A stretch of 64,000 bases of DNA from Gluconobacter cadivus (lineage in GTDB: Bacteria; Pseudomonadota; Alphaproteobacteria; Acetobacterales; Acetobacteraceae). Under the pieces are notes generated by a model. The model saw only the letters and a list, made by a program, of their open reading frames with translations, was not told the origin of the DNA and made no database searches. Of this stretch, positions 32,925 through 43,659 are shown one piece after another. How positions within the stretch are numbered: position 1 is the stretch's first letter; each line of letters starts with the position of its first letter. A program made the position numbers and the translations under genes. The stretch lies in assembly GCF_015244745.1 (NCBI RefSeq), contig NZ_JABCQI010000008.1:1-64000 (forward strand), written 5' to 3'.

Positions 32925-33383
32925 TCAGTATTCTTTCTGCTGGCCGGGCAGGGGGATGGACGTCGGCTTTCCGGGCGAACCGGCATAAGTCAACAAAAGA
33001 ACCGTCTGGCCGTCGCCCGTGACGCCACGATGAACATCATTGACCGATTCCGCAAAGGCTTCGCCTTGATGAAACGTCCGCTTTTTGCCGCTCTGCCGAT
33101 CCTCGATCGTGAGCGTTCCTTCCAGGACATAACCCGCATTCGGATACGGATGAACATGCCAGGGAAGGGCGGAATGCGCAGGAATGGTCAGCTTAATCAT
33201 ACTGAGCATCGGTCGCGTGGTCGGGTAGTGGTCGTAGGGCGTGCCATTCCAGGAATGATCGTCGGCAAGAAGATGTTCCGCATGCCCGCTGGCCGTCGTG
33301 GGAGGCGCTGTCTGGGCAGAGGCGAGGGGAGCGACCAGCACTGCGGCAAGAACGGTGGCGTTTTTCAAAGAGAGAACACGCAT
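32925..33383 (-). CDS. Exported single-domain cupin protein
   Basis: The 152-residue product has a signal peptide (VLAAVLVAPLASA) and one cupin barrel. The metal-binding signature WHVHPYPNAGYVLEGTLTIEDRQ is complete, and the second motif is weaker, with one His in NDVHRGV. It should lie in the periplasm. Related proteins bind small ligands or have unassigned activity. It shares its strand with the aminotransferase (81 bp upstream of it), and both lie within the hopanoid series. Confidence 0.85.
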   Translation of the reverse strand: MRVLSLKNATVLAAVLVAPLASAQTAPPTTASGHAEHLLADDHSWNGTPYDHYPTTRPMLSMIKLTIPAHSALPWHVHPYPNAGYVLEGTLTIEDRQSGKKRTFHQGEAFAESVNDVHRGVTGDGQTVLLLTYAGSPGKPTSIPLPGQQKEY

Positions 33384-33519
33384 GACGAAAGACTCCTTTT
33401 CAGGTGTTGCCTTTTGGCATCATATTAACACAGGGCAGCCCTTTCGGTTCAGGTCATCTTTGTCTCGCCGGGATTTGGGTCTAGAACCCTGATCTTCTGA
33501 AACGAGACAGGGGACAGAC

Positions 33520-34395
33520 ATGGTTTTCAGCAGGATGCGCGCTTCTTCAGGTCTTCCCTGCGCGCAGGCCGATCTGGATCATGTCGAAAGGATCGTCACC
33601 GCCTCGGGAACGTCCTTTGCCCGTGGAATGCGTATCCTCCCGGCGGACCGCCGTCAGGCGATGTTCGCGGTCTATGCTTTCTGTCGTCAGGTGGACGATA
33701 TCGCCGATGGCGATGCAGGCGTTGCAGACCCTATGGCCGCCCTTCAGGACTGGCATCGTCGCATCGACGGCCTCTATGAAGGGATCGCGACGGATGCGCT
33801 CGACCGTGTTCTGATCGTGGCAATCCATCGTTACCAGCTTCAGCCTCAGGACTTCCACGACGTCATTGACGGCATGGCCATGGATTGCGGAGCGCCAATC
33901 GTCGCACCGGATGAGGCGACGCTGGATCTGTACTGCGATCGTGTGGCGTCGGCTGTCGGGCGCCTGTCGGTCTGCGTGTTCGGAGATTCTTCCGACAATG
34001 CCCGGCGCGTTGCCTATCATCTGGGGCGCGCGCTTCAGCTGACGAATATTCTGCGCGATATCGCCGAAGATTCGGGCCGCGACCGGCTGTATCTTCCATC
34101 CGAACTCCTGACCCGGTTCGATGTCCCGAAAAATCCTCACGAAGCGCTTTACGCTCACGGTCTGGATCAGGTGGGGCGCATCCTCGCCCAGCGTGCACGA
34201 GACCATTTCCGGGAAGCGCGGAGGGCCATGCAACTGTGTGACAGCACCGCAATGCGCCCGGCACGCATGATGGCCGCGTCCTACGCGCCCATCCTGTCGG
34301 CCCTGCAAAAGCGCGGCTGGAAAACACCTGACATTGCCCCGAAAGTCTCGAAACCTTTGAGGCAGCTTCGTACCCTTGCAGCGTATGTGAAGTAA
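33520..34395 (+). CDS. hpnD: Presqualene diphosphate synthase HpnD
   Basis: HpnD condenses two farnesyl diphosphates into presqualene diphosphate, the first committed step of the bacterial squalene route. The 291-residue protein has the first Asp motif YAFCRQVDDIADGD, the second TNILRDIAEDSGRDRLYLP, and an early RGMRILPADRRQAM block. ATG 33520 has GGGGA just upstream. hpnE follows after 3 bp. It resumes the series broken after hpnC. Confidence 0.95.
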   Translation: MVFSRMRASSGLPCAQADLDHVERIVTASGTSFARGMRILPADRRQAMFAVYAFCRQVDDIADGDAGVADPMAALQDWHRRIDGLYEGIATDALDRVLIVAIHRYQLQPQDFHDVIDGMAMDCGAPIVAPDEATLDLYCDRVASAVGRLSVCVFGDSSDNARRVAYHLGRALQLTNILRDIAEDSGRDRLYLPSELLTRFDVPKNPHEALYAHGLDQVGRILAQRARDHFREARRAMQLCDSTAMRPARMMAASYAPILSALQKRGWKTPDIAPKVSKPLRQLRTLAAYVK

Positions 34396-34398
34396 CCC

Positions 34399-35694
34399 AT
34401 GAGCCACGTCCACATCATCGGCGGTGGTCTGGCAGGCCTCTCCGCCGCAATCGAGCTTGCGGCACAGGCCCGCGTCACCGTTTACGAAGCAGGCCCGGCC
34501 TGCGGCGGCCGGGCGCGTTCCTTTCACGACCGCTCCCTCGACGCCCGGATCGATAACGGCAACCATCTGATCCTGTCATCGAACGACCTGACGTTCCGCT
34601 ATCTGGACATCATCGGCGCGCGTCACACGCTGACCGGACCGGGATTACCGATCTTCCCCTATTACGATCTGGAAGACAGCCTCGCCTGGACGCTGCGCCT
34701 GTCGAAGGGAAAGCTCCCTTTCTGGGCGCTTCCGGGCGGACGGCGCGTTCCGGGCATGAAACTGTCCGAACTGGCCTCTCTCGGACGTTTCCTGCGCGCA
34801 GGAGACAGAACGACCGTAGAGAGCTGCCTCAGTTCCGGCCAACTGAGTCGCAGACTGCTGATCCCGTTCGCCATCTCGGTTCTCAATACAGACATCCATA
34901 CAGGGAGCGCCAAACTCCTTGGCAACGTGATCCGCAAGTCTCTTGCCAAGGGAGGCATGGCCTGCTGTCCGTGGTTTCCGGCCGTCGGTCTGTCCGAAAC
35001 CCTGATCGACCCAGCAATAGCCTATCTCAAACGCTTTCATGGCGACGTGCGCACAGGCGTCCGCGTGAGCGCCATCGAACAGCAGAACGGTCGCGCCACG
35101 GCACTGGAAACCGGGGAAGGGCGGATTGAACTCGGCCCTGAAGATCAGGTCATTCTGGCCGTTCCGGGACCGGTGGCGCAGTCCCTGCTGCCGGGACTGA
35201 CAGCGCCTGACGCCTTTGAAAGCATTGCCAACGCGCATTTCCGTCTTCCTGAGAAAGTTCAGGCCCGGGGCGTTGTGGCTCAGGCCGGTTTCGTAGGACT
35301 GGTCGGGGGCATTTCGGAATGGATTTTCCTGAAAGGGGATATCCTTTCCGTAACCGTCAGCGCAGCCAACCGCTACGCGGATCGCAGCAACAGCGAACTT
35401 CTGGCCACGATCTGGTCAGAAATTCGACGCGCGCTCGATCCCGTTCTGTCGCAGCCACTGCCAGTCGCCATCCCACCGTCACGTCTGGTTTGGGAAAAAC
35501 GGGCGACGTTTGCGGCAACGCCGGAACAGAACCTCCTGCGTCCGGGAGCCAGAACCGACCTCGTCAATCTGGCACTGGCCGGAGACTGGACGGAGACCGG
35601 ACTGCCCTCCACGATCGAAGGCTCCATCCAGTCCGGACTTCAGGCCGTCGCTGCTCTGGGCTTCCGGTCCGCCGTAGAGAACACAGGATCGTGA
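34399..35694 (+). CDS. hpnE: Hydroxysqualene dehydroxylase HpnE
   Basis: HpnE is an FAD-dependent enzyme of the phytoene-desaturase/amine oxidase fold that reduces hydroxysqualene to squalene. The N-terminal HIIGGGLAGLSAAIELA is the dinucleotide-binding loop, and GGRARSFHDR follows it. The C-terminal LALAGDWTETGLPSTIEGSIQSG is the FAD-binding end. At 431 residues the length fits. It lies 3 bp after hpnD, with shc about 110 bp later. Confidence 0.94.
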   Translation: MSHVHIIGGGLAGLSAAIELAAQARVTVYEAGPACGGRARSFHDRSLDARIDNGNHLILSSNDLTFRYLDIIGARHTLTGPGLPIFPYYDLEDSLAWTLRLSKGKLPFWALPGGRRVPGMKLSELASLGRFLRAGDRTTVESCLSSGQLSRRLLIPFAISVLNTDIHTGSAKLLGNVIRKSLAKGGMACCPWFPAVGLSETLIDPAIAYLKRFHGDVRTGVRVSAIEQQNGRATALETGEGRIELGPEDQVILAVPGPVAQSLLPGLTAPDAFESIANAHFRLPEKVQARGVVAQAGFVGLVGGISEWIFLKGDILSVTVSAANRYADRSNSELLATIWSEIRRALDPVLSQPLPVAIPPSRLVWEKRATFAATPEQNLLRPGARTDLVNLALAGDWTETGLPSTIEGSIQSGLQAVAALGFRSAVENTGS

Positions 35695-35806
35695 TGAGCA
35701 GTCGTCCTGTCATGATTGTAACACAGCTCCCGCCTTTGAGGACTGCCTGCGTCGGAAGAGCCGAACAATGCTGATCTATTCTGATATTCTGGAAAAGGAG
35801 GGTCGC

Positions 35807-37762
35807 GTGAGCGAAACCTTGTCCCGTCAATCGGTCGAACCCGATGAGATCAACCATGCCATCGAAGGCGCACAGGACGCGCTGGGCGGGAAACAGAAAT
35901 CAGACGGTCACTGGGTTTACGAACTCGAAGCCGACGCGACCATCCCAGCAGAATATGTCCTGCTCGAACACTATCTCGACCGGATCGACCCGCAGAAACA
36001 GGCCAAGATCGGCGTCTATCTGCGTCGGATTCAGGGCGATCATGGGGGGTGGCCGCTTTATCATGATGGCGGCTTTGATCTGTCGGCGAGCGTAAAGGCT
36101 TACTTCGCCCTCAAGGCGATCGGGGATGACATCAATGCGCCCCACATGCGTATTGCCCGGGAGGCCATTCTCGATCACGGCGGGGCCGCACGCACCAACG
36201 TGTTCACGCGGATCCAGCTTGCCCTGTTCGGGGAAGTTCCCTGGAATGCAACGCCCGTGATGCCGGTTGAGCTGATGCTCCTGCCGCGCAAGGCGTTCTT
36301 CTCGGTCTGGAACATGTCTTACTGGTCGCGGGCTGTCATCGCACCCTTGCTGGTCCTAAATGCACTCCGCCCCAAAGCCATCAATCCGCATGGCATCCAT
36401 GTGCAGGAACTGTTCGTCAAGCCGCCTTCCGAAGTCACGGACTGGATCCGCGGCCCATACCGCTCGGTCTGGGGGCGCTTTTTCAAGCATCTTGATTCCG
36501 CCCTGCGCCCCGTCCTGCCGCTCATTCCACAGAGCGTGCACAAAAAAGCCCTGAAAGCCGCCAGCGATTTCATCGAGCCGCGTCTGAGCCGGGGAGGGCT
36601 GGGTGCCATTTATCCCGCGATGGCGAATGTCGTGATGATGTATCGCGCGCAGGGCGTCCCCGATAGCGACCCACGCGCCCAGACTGCATGGGAGGCCGTT
36701 CAGGACCTGCTGGTTGATCATGGCGATGAAATCTATTGCCAGCCCTGCGTCTCGCCGGTTTGGGATACTGGCCTGTCCGGTCTTGCGATGATCGAAGCCG
36801 CTTCCGGCCCCGCTGGCACCAAGCATGAAGAAACGCTCGCTTCCCTGAAAAAGAGCGCCGAATGGCTTCGGGAGCGCCAGATCCTGAACGTCAAGGGCGA
36901 CTGGGCCATTAACACACCGGACCTGCGCCCCGGTGGCTGGGCGTTCCAGTACGAGAACGACTACTACCCGGACGTCGATGATACCGCCGTCGTCGGCATG
37001 CTGCTGCATCGTGTTGATCCCGAAGGCAGCCGTGAGGCGATCGCGCGTGCTCGGGAATGGATCATCGGCATGCAGAGCACCAATGGTGGCTGGGGTGCCT
37101 TCGATATCGACAACGATCTCGAACTGCTCAACCACATCCCGTTCTCTGATCATGGCGCGCTTCTGGACCCGCCGACGGCCGACGTTTCGGCCCGCTGCAT
37201 TTCCTTTCTGGCCCAGCTTGGCGATCCAGACGACCGTCCTGTCATTCTCAAGGCACTGGAGTATCTGCGCTCCGAGCAGGAGCCGGAAGGCTGCTGGTTT
37301 GGTCGTTGGGGCACCAACTACATCTATGGCACCTGGTCTGTCCTGTGCGCGCTGAACATCGCTGGTGTGCCGCATGACGATCCGATGGTTCTGCGCGCTG
37401 TAAACTGGCTCGAAAGCGTCCAGCGTCCTGACGGCGGCTGGGGTGAAGACTGTGCGACCTATGAAGGCGGCACGGCGGGCGAATACAACAAGAGTCTGCC
37501 CTCCCAGACGGCCTGGGCTGTTCTGGCCCTCATGGCCGTCGGGCGCCGCGAGAGCGACGCCGTCAAGCGCGGCGTTGCGTATCTGGTCACTCAACAGAAC
37601 GACAAGGGGGAGTGGCAGGAAGACGCCTATAATGCCGTTGGTTTCCCGAAAGTCTTTTACCTGCGCTACCACGGCTATAAGCAGTTCTTCCCGCTGACCG
37701 CACTGGCCCGCTATCGCAACCTTGGCGCAAGCAACAGTGGCAAGGTGGAGTACGGGTTCTGA
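35807..37762 (+). CDS. shc: Squalene-hopene cyclase
   Basis: The enzyme cyclises squalene to hopene and diplopterol at the membrane. GTG at 35807 is chosen because AAGGAGG lies 5 bases upstream; an in-frame ATG at 35768 lacks such a site. The 651-residue product has the catalytic DVDDTA (D389 to D392), repeated QW motifs such as QRPDGGWGEDC and EPEGCWFGRWG, and typical ends. It is a complete family member. The stop overlaps hpnG (TGATG). Also called hpnF in hopanoid loci. Confidence 0.97.
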   Translation: MSETLSRQSVEPDEINHAIEGAQDALGGKQKSDGHWVYELEADATIPAEYVLLEHYLDRIDPQKQAKIGVYLRRIQGDHGGWPLYHDGGFDLSASVKAYFALKAIGDDINAPHMRIAREAILDHGGAARTNVFTRIQLALFGEVPWNATPVMPVELMLLPRKAFFSVWNMSYWSRAVIAPLLVLNALRPKAINPHGIHVQELFVKPPSEVTDWIRGPYRSVWGRFFKHLDSALRPVLPLIPQSVHKKALKAASDFIEPRLSRGGLGAIYPAMANVVMMYRAQGVPDSDPRAQTAWEAVQDLLVDHGDEIYCQPCVSPVWDTGLSGLAMIEAASGPAGTKHEETLASLKKSAEWLRERQILNVKGDWAINTPDLRPGGWAFQYENDYYPDVDDTAVVGMLLHRVDPEGSREAIARAREWIIGMQSTNGGWGAFDIDNDLELLNHIPFSDHGALLDPPTADVSARCISFLAQLGDPDDRPVILKALEYLRSEQEPEGCWFGRWGTNYIYGTWSVLCALNIAGVPHDDPMVLRAVNWLESVQRPDGGWGEDCATYEGGTAGEYNKSLPSQTAWAVLALMAVGRRESDAVKRGVAYLVTQQNDKGEWQEDAYNAVGFPKVFYLRYHGYKQFFPLTALARYRNLGASNSGKVEYGF

Positions 37763-38394
37763 TGCTGGGCATTCTCGCAGGGCTGAAACAGGAAGCCCGT
37801 CTGATCCGGCGCTTTCTGCCGGATGCCCCCCTTGCCCTGAGTCATGCGACGCCTGAGGGCGCACGACAGGGCGTGGAGCGCCTGTTTCGCGCGGGCGTTA
37901 CAGAACTCCTGTCTTTCGGCTGTGCGGGAAGTCTTTCGCCAGAAGCGCCTCCCGGTACGGTCATCGTGGCCGATCATGTGCATCATGAGAACCGGAATAT
38001 TCCCTGCGATCCCGCTCTGAGTCAAAGGTTTGGCTCTGCCTTCGCACGCCGGGGCGGCATTCTGCATAGCGATGCGTTAGTTGAATTCGCCTCTGAAAAG
38101 GCACGCTATTTTACCGAAACGCACTGTCTTGCAGTGGATATGGAAAGTGGCGTCGTGGCGCAGAGTGGCGTCCCGTTTGCTGTCCTCAGGGTTGTTTGCG
38201 ACGATGCCACACAGGACCTGCCTCATGCTGTGAAGACCAGCGTGAAGGACGGTGCGGTATATATCCCCGGACTGATCGGCTCGCTTGTCCGGCACCCGTT
38301 GCAGATCGGCGGTTTGATCCGCCTCGGCAAAGAAGCTGCCCTCGCGCAGCGCGCGATGGCGTCATTTCTTCAGGCCAATCCACCGCAGACCTGA
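37762..38394 (+). CDS. hpnG: Adenosylhopane nucleosidase/phosphorylase HpnG
   Basis: HpnG removes adenine from adenosylhopane to give ribosyl- or phosphoribosylhopane on the way to bacteriohopanetetrol. The 210-residue protein has the nucleoside-phosphorylase fold: GILAGLKQEARLI, SFGCAGSLSPEAPPG, and DMESGVVAQSG with the substrate-binding Glu. It overlaps shc by one base. The hpnH gene, which makes its substrate and commonly follows, is absent here; the symporter gene converges with a 33-bp overlap instead. Confidence 0.9.
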   Translation: MLGILAGLKQEARLIRRFLPDAPLALSHATPEGARQGVERLFRAGVTELLSFGCAGSLSPEAPPGTVIVADHVHHENRNIPCDPALSQRFGSAFARRGGILHSDALVEFASEKARYFTETHCLAVDMESGVVAQSGVPFAVLRVVCDDATQDLPHAVKTSVKDGAVYIPGLIGSLVRHPLQIGGLIRLGKEAALAQRAMASFLQANPPQT

Positions 38395-39723
38395 GAAGAC
38401 CTTCGCTCCAGCGAAAGTGGCCGTCACTCCCGCAGGAACAAGCCAGGGAAAAGCAATGGCATGTCCTTCGACCCTGACGAATGACATGAGACCCAGCGCG
38501 CCAACAGCCGAAACAAAGCCGAAAATTGCCGCCTTCTCATCCCGCGAACGGCCGATCATCGCCAGCAGGAATACCCCAAGCGTCGCACCATAACTGTAGG
38601 ATGCGATGGAAAGTCCAAAAACGACAGCCGATCCATTGGGCCGTGAAAACAGCAGCGCGGTCAGTACAAGAAGGCCGGCCCAGATAACCGTCAGACCCCG
38701 CAGGGAAAATTTCGCGCGCGACAAAAAGTCGGCCTTGGTCGCCGCCGCCATGGCATTCATCGCGCTCGACAAAGATCCCATGGTCGCAGCCAGAATACCC
38801 GCAACCAGCAGACCGCTCAGAACAGGAGGCAGCGTCAGGATGAACTGCGGAAACAGAGCATCCGGCTTCGCACCCTGACCCGGCATGAGATCCCGCAGCG
38901 CAACCCCGATGCATGACAGCAGAGCGAACAGCAGCCCCACGATAAAGACACTGCCGATCATCGCCGCCCGCGCGCCGTTGAGTGTTTTTGCTGCAAGACA
39001 GCGTTGCAGCATCAACTGATCCGTTCCATGCGATGCCAGAGCCAGAATAGCGCCCCCGATCACAGCGCCAGCTATGGAAAACGGATCCGTAAAAGGCGGC
39101 ATCCCATGGCTGAAAACAGGCGCCCAGTGAAAATGGGCCACGCCTGCACGAGACCAGATCACAGCCAGACAGGCGATGCTTCCGCCCAGATAAAGTCCCA
39201 GTTGCAGGCTGTCAGACCAGACAACCGCCTTCAACCCACCTGCCACGGTATAAGCCAGCGTCAACAAAACGATCAAAACCAGCAGAAGCAGATCCGGGAC
39301 GGCGTAGCCCATGCTGACAAACAGCATCGATACGGGAATCATCCCGGCGTAAAGTCGAACACCTTCGGCGACGAGACGGGTTGCAAGGAATGTTCCGGAA
39401 AGAATTTTCTGAAGTTTCGTGCCAAATCTCTGACCGATATAGCGATAGATCGACGTTGCACCGCGTTCGTGCAACGGCAGGAACCAGAGCGCAACCGCGA
39501 TACGCCCAACGAGATAACCCGCGGCCAGACCAACGAAAACATACCCTTTAAGGTAAGCAACCCCCGGAACACTGACGATAGTCAGGGTGGATGTTTCGGT
39601 CGCGACAAGGGATAGACAGATTGCCCAGGGAGGAAGATCCTTACGCGGCTGACGGGCCAGCGTAATCGAAATGACAGGTAGCAGGCAGAGATACAGGAGA
39701 ATAACGAGCAAACTTACAGTCAT
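38362..39723 (-). CDS. Sodium:solute symporter (SSS family)
   Basis: The 453-residue protein has about 13 membrane spans and SSS features: an early VATETSTLTIVSVPG, YRYIGQRFG, GGLKAVVWSDSLQ and the later SGLLVAGILAATMGSLSSAMNAMA with the sodium-site Ser residues. Family members move sugars, amino acids, nucleosides or sialic acid with sodium. The substrate cannot be read from sequence. Its 3' end overlaps hpnG on the opposite strand. Confidence 0.9.
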   Translation of the reverse strand: MTVSLLVILLYLCLLPVISITLARQPRKDLPPWAICLSLVATETSTLTIVSVPGVAYLKGYVFVGLAAGYLVGRIAVALWFLPLHERGATSIYRYIGQRFGTKLQKILSGTFLATRLVAEGVRLYAGMIPVSMLFVSMGYAVPDLLLLVLIVLLTLAYTVAGGLKAVVWSDSLQLGLYLGGSIACLAVIWSRAGVAHFHWAPVFSHGMPPFTDPFSIAGAVIGGAILALASHGTDQLMLQRCLAAKTLNGARAAMIGSVFIVGLLFALLSCIGVALRDLMPGQGAKPDALFPQFILTLPPVLSGLLVAGILAATMGSLSSAMNAMAAATKADFLSRAKFSLRGLTVIWAGLLVLTALLFSRPNGSAVVFGLSIASYSYGATLGVFLLAMIGRSRDEKAAIFGFVSAVGALGLMSFVRVEGHAIAFPWLVPAGVTATFAGAKVFSGLRWIGLKK

Positions 39724-39756
39724 TGAAAATTATTACTTTTCCGGAATGGTGTTCCT

Positions 39757-39790
39757 GTAAGAAAAGGGAGGCAAATACCTCCCCTTTTCT
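39757..39790 (-). terminator. Intrinsic terminator after rlmE
   Basis: The stem GAAAAGGGAGG/CCTCCCCTTTTC (39761-39771 with 39778-39789) with a CAAATA loop lies downstream of rlmE on the minus strand, before the symporter start. On the minus strand the second arm is followed by CTTTTCTTAC, a short T-rich tract. Confidence 0.65.
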
Positions 39791-39809
39791 TCTTCTCATA
39801 TTCAGCCCG

Positions 39810-40607
39810 TCAGGAAGGATTAGTCAGGCGTTCAGGCCGAAACCCTGTTGCCACGACGTAAAGCTCACTTGATTCCTTGCGTGATGCAGGCGGTTTAACG
39901 TGCCTGACGCTGGCAAATGCGGTTTTCATCGTCGCCAGCATGTCTTTTTCCGAACCGCCCTGAAAAACCTTGGCGATAAAGCTGCCACCCTCGGCCAGAA
40001 CCTGAAACGCAAAATCCAGCGCGCCCTCAGCAAGACCCATGATCCGCATATGATCGGTTGCGGCGTGCCCTGTCGTGTTGGGCGCCATGTCGGACATGAC
40101 CAGATCAGCAGGACCGCCCAGCATCTCTTTCAACCGATCAGGCATCTCGGGATCGGTAAAGTCTCCCTCAATAATCTCTGCTCCGGCAACAGGATCAACC
40201 GGAAGCAGATCAAGCCCGACAACATGCTTTGCCCCCCGCTTGACCGCAACCTGCGTCCAGCCGCCCGGAGCAGCACCCAGATCGATGATGCGGGTCCCTT
40301 CTTCAATCAGCTTAAAGCGATCGTCGATCTCAATCAGTTTAAAAGCCGCACGAGACCGCCAACCCTGCTTGCGGGCCGCCGCGACATACGGATCGTTGAG
40401 CTGACGGTTGAGCCAGCGTTGCTGGGCCGTCGTGCGTCCACGCGCTGTTTTGAGCGAAACGGTCTTGTTGCGGGCCGTTTTTGACGTTGCGGAATCACGT
40501 GTTGCGTCGTTTTCACCGGGATTGGAAGCACTTTTCAGAGCCTTTCCCGGAATACGCTTCGGTCCCGTATCCTTACTGGAACCGGAACGGGATCTTGGCG
40601 ACTTCAT
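39810..40607 (-). CDS. rlmE: 23S rRNA 2'-O-methyltransferase RlmE (FtsJ/RrmJ)
   Basis: RlmE methylates U2552 of 23S rRNA with S-adenosylmethionine. ATG 40607 is chosen because it overlaps the gppA stop as ATGA. The fold and catalytic tetrad are visible: Lys in RSRAAFKLIEI, the SAM loop DLGAAPGGWTQVAV, Asp in LVMSDMAPNTTGH, Lys in SFIAKVFQGG and Glu in SSELYVV. A basic, probably disordered extension of about 55 residues precedes the domain and may help bind the ribosome. Confidence 0.95.
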   Translation of the reverse strand: MKSPRSRSGSSKDTGPKRIPGKALKSASNPGENDATRDSATSKTARNKTVSLKTARGRTTAQQRWLNRQLNDPYVAAARKQGWRSRAAFKLIEIDDRFKLIEEGTRIIDLGAAPGGWTQVAVKRGAKHVVGLDLLPVDPVAGAEIIEGDFTDPEMPDRLKEMLGGPADLVMSDMAPNTTGHAATDHMRIMGLAEGALDFAFQVLAEGGSFIAKVFQGGSEKDMLATMKTAFASVRHVKPPASRKESSELYVVATGFRPERLTNPS

Positions 40608-41725
40608 AGTGTGGCATATGTCCCGAATGGGCCCCTTGAACGGGGCGTGGCATGACGACTGGTCGTGTGGCGCCCCTTGCCGGAACGCTGACCATGATCG
40701 CGGGCCATACGCAGCAACATCCCATCGCGCAACCCCCGGTCTGCAATCGTGACGTCTTCGACCGGCCATAAACGATGGATGGCTTCGAAGATTGCGCAGC
40801 CCGGCAAGACGAACTTCATACGCTCAGATCCCACGCAGGGATGATCCGCCAGTTCTTGATTATTGAGACGCCGCAGACTTCCAATGGCATCCACCATGCT
40901 CGACCCCGGAAGCGTCAGTCCATCAATCGCCGCACGATTATAGCGGGGCAGGGAGAGGGCCACTCCGGCCAGCGTCGTTACGGTTCCAGACGTCCCGATC
41001 AGACGTGTCTTTCCGTGTGTAACCTCACGCCGGATGCGATGTACGTTCTCAAAGCCATTCAGATACTCCTGAACATGGCTGACCATCGTCTCATAAGAAG
41101 GGCCATGACCTTCACCAAACATTTCCTGCAGCGTGATCACGCCCACAGGAACGCTCGTCGTGCCAATGAGTGTCTGCGTCTCCCGTTCGGGGTCAATCCG
41201 CACCCATGCGACTTCGGTAGACCCACCACCGATATCGAAAAGAACGCCCCGATCGGCGCGAACAGGTCGATGTTCCGGCTGACGGAAAAGGGGAGAACAA
41301 CTCTCAAGAGCCAGCTCCGCTTCTTCACGGGCCGTGATGATATCGATCGTCAGACCCGTCTCATGCTGCACACGCGCCAGAAACTCGCGGCCATTGGCAG
41401 CCTGACGACAGGCCTCCGTCGCAACCGCACGAACATGGACCAGAGGCCACTGTCTCATGCGCTCCGCACAGACCCGCAGGGCATCGAGCGCGCGCTTCAT
41501 GGAATCTTCGGCAAGCCGCCCGCTGGCACGCAGGCCTTCCCCAAGCCGGACAGAGCGGTTGAAACTGTCCACGACGCGAAAACCGGTCGGCGTTCCCGCA
41601 GCAATCATGAGGCGACAGTTGTTGGTGCCAAGATCAATGGCGCCAAAGAACGGACCCGTACGCCTTGCAGACGCATGAACAGGCATCGGGCCTGACAGGT
41701 TGTGATCCGTTCCGTACCTCATCAT
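40604..41725 (-). CDS. gppA: Ppx/GppA family exopolyphosphatase / pppGpp phosphatase
   Basis: The 373-residue enzyme belongs to the ASKHA-fold phosphatases that hydrolyse polyphosphate or pppGpp. FGAIDLGTNNCRLMIA, the phosphate-2 loop FDIGGGSTEVAWV and GTSGTVTTLAGVAL are diagnostic. ATG 41725 is preferred; a reading to 41878 runs into the leader beside tRNA-Gln. It lacks the extra C-terminal domain of E. coli Ppx, which is common in alphaproteobacteria. Translationally coupled to rlmE. Confidence 0.92.
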   Translation of the reverse strand: MMRYGTDHNLSGPMPVHASARRTGPFFGAIDLGTNNCRLMIAAGTPTGFRVVDSFNRSVRLGEGLRASGRLAEDSMKRALDALRVCAERMRQWPLVHVRAVATEACRQAANGREFLARVQHETGLTIDIITAREEAELALESCSPLFRQPEHRPVRADRGVLFDIGGGSTEVAWVRIDPERETQTLIGTTSVPVGVITLQEMFGEGHGPSYETMVSHVQEYLNGFENVHRIRREVTHGKTRLIGTSGTVTTLAGVALSLPRYNRAAIDGLTLPGSSMVDAIGSLRRLNNQELADHPCVGSERMKFVLPGCAIFEAIHRLWPVEDVTIADRGLRDGMLLRMARDHGQRSGKGRHTTSRHATPRSRGPFGTYATL

Positions 41726-41882
41726 GTGTTTCGGCTCCCGCTTGCCCGTGATCTGGGACCTTGGAAATGCAGCATGGGGCGCGGGGGACCCTGCTCGCAA
41801 GAAAAATATGTGTTTTTTCAAAAAAATGTCCTGATCGCTCTTGCGCCCCACGGGGCCGGTTGATAAACACCCTCTCACCGCT

Positions 41883-41956
41883 TGGGAGATAGTTTAGCGG
41901 TAGAACTACCGGCTCTGACCCGGTCAGCCCTGGTTCGAATCCAGGTCTCCCAGCCA
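41883..41956 (+). tRNA. tRNA-Gln (anticodon CTG)
   Basis: The acceptor TGGGAGA pairs with TCTCCCA, and the anticodon stem ACCGG/CCGGT encloses CTCTGAC with anticodon CTG (reads CAG). The T loop TTCGAAT and an encoded CCA are present. It stands alone, divergent from gppA and about 150 bp before guaB. No attachment-site repeat or integrase lies beside it. Confidence 0.96.
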
Positions 41957-42088
41957 AGAAAATCCTCAGAAAATACCGCAAAAAAGAGACTTCCCCTCGG
42001 GGGGCAAAGTGCTCTATGAGGACCCGCCAACGGCCGGTCGGCCTTCTGGCCTCCGGTTCACACACATCGCGTCTTTCACGACGCATGA

Positions 42089-43603
<1,515 letters not shown>

Positions 43604-43618
43604 CCGTCCCTGCATCAA

Positions 43619-43639
43619 AGCCTCTCGCATTGAGAGGCT
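43619..43639. terminator. Hairpin between guaB and rsmB
   Basis: The stem AGCCTCTC/GAGAGGCT with a 5-nt loop lies 16 bp after the guaB stop. It is followed by AAACGG rather than T, so it may be a weak attenuator or processing site between guaB and the downstream gene 20 bp later. Confidence 0.4.
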
Positions 43640-43659
43640 AAACGGGCTACGGGGGCGCT

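Noticed and set aside
36356-37864. Minus-strand frame of 502 codons
   Set aside because: Antisense to squalene-hopene cyclase; long antisense frames are common in GC-rich genes.
41883-41956. tRNA-Gln as a possible integration site
   Set aside because: I saw no second copy of its 3' end nearby and no integrase; both flanks are core genes.
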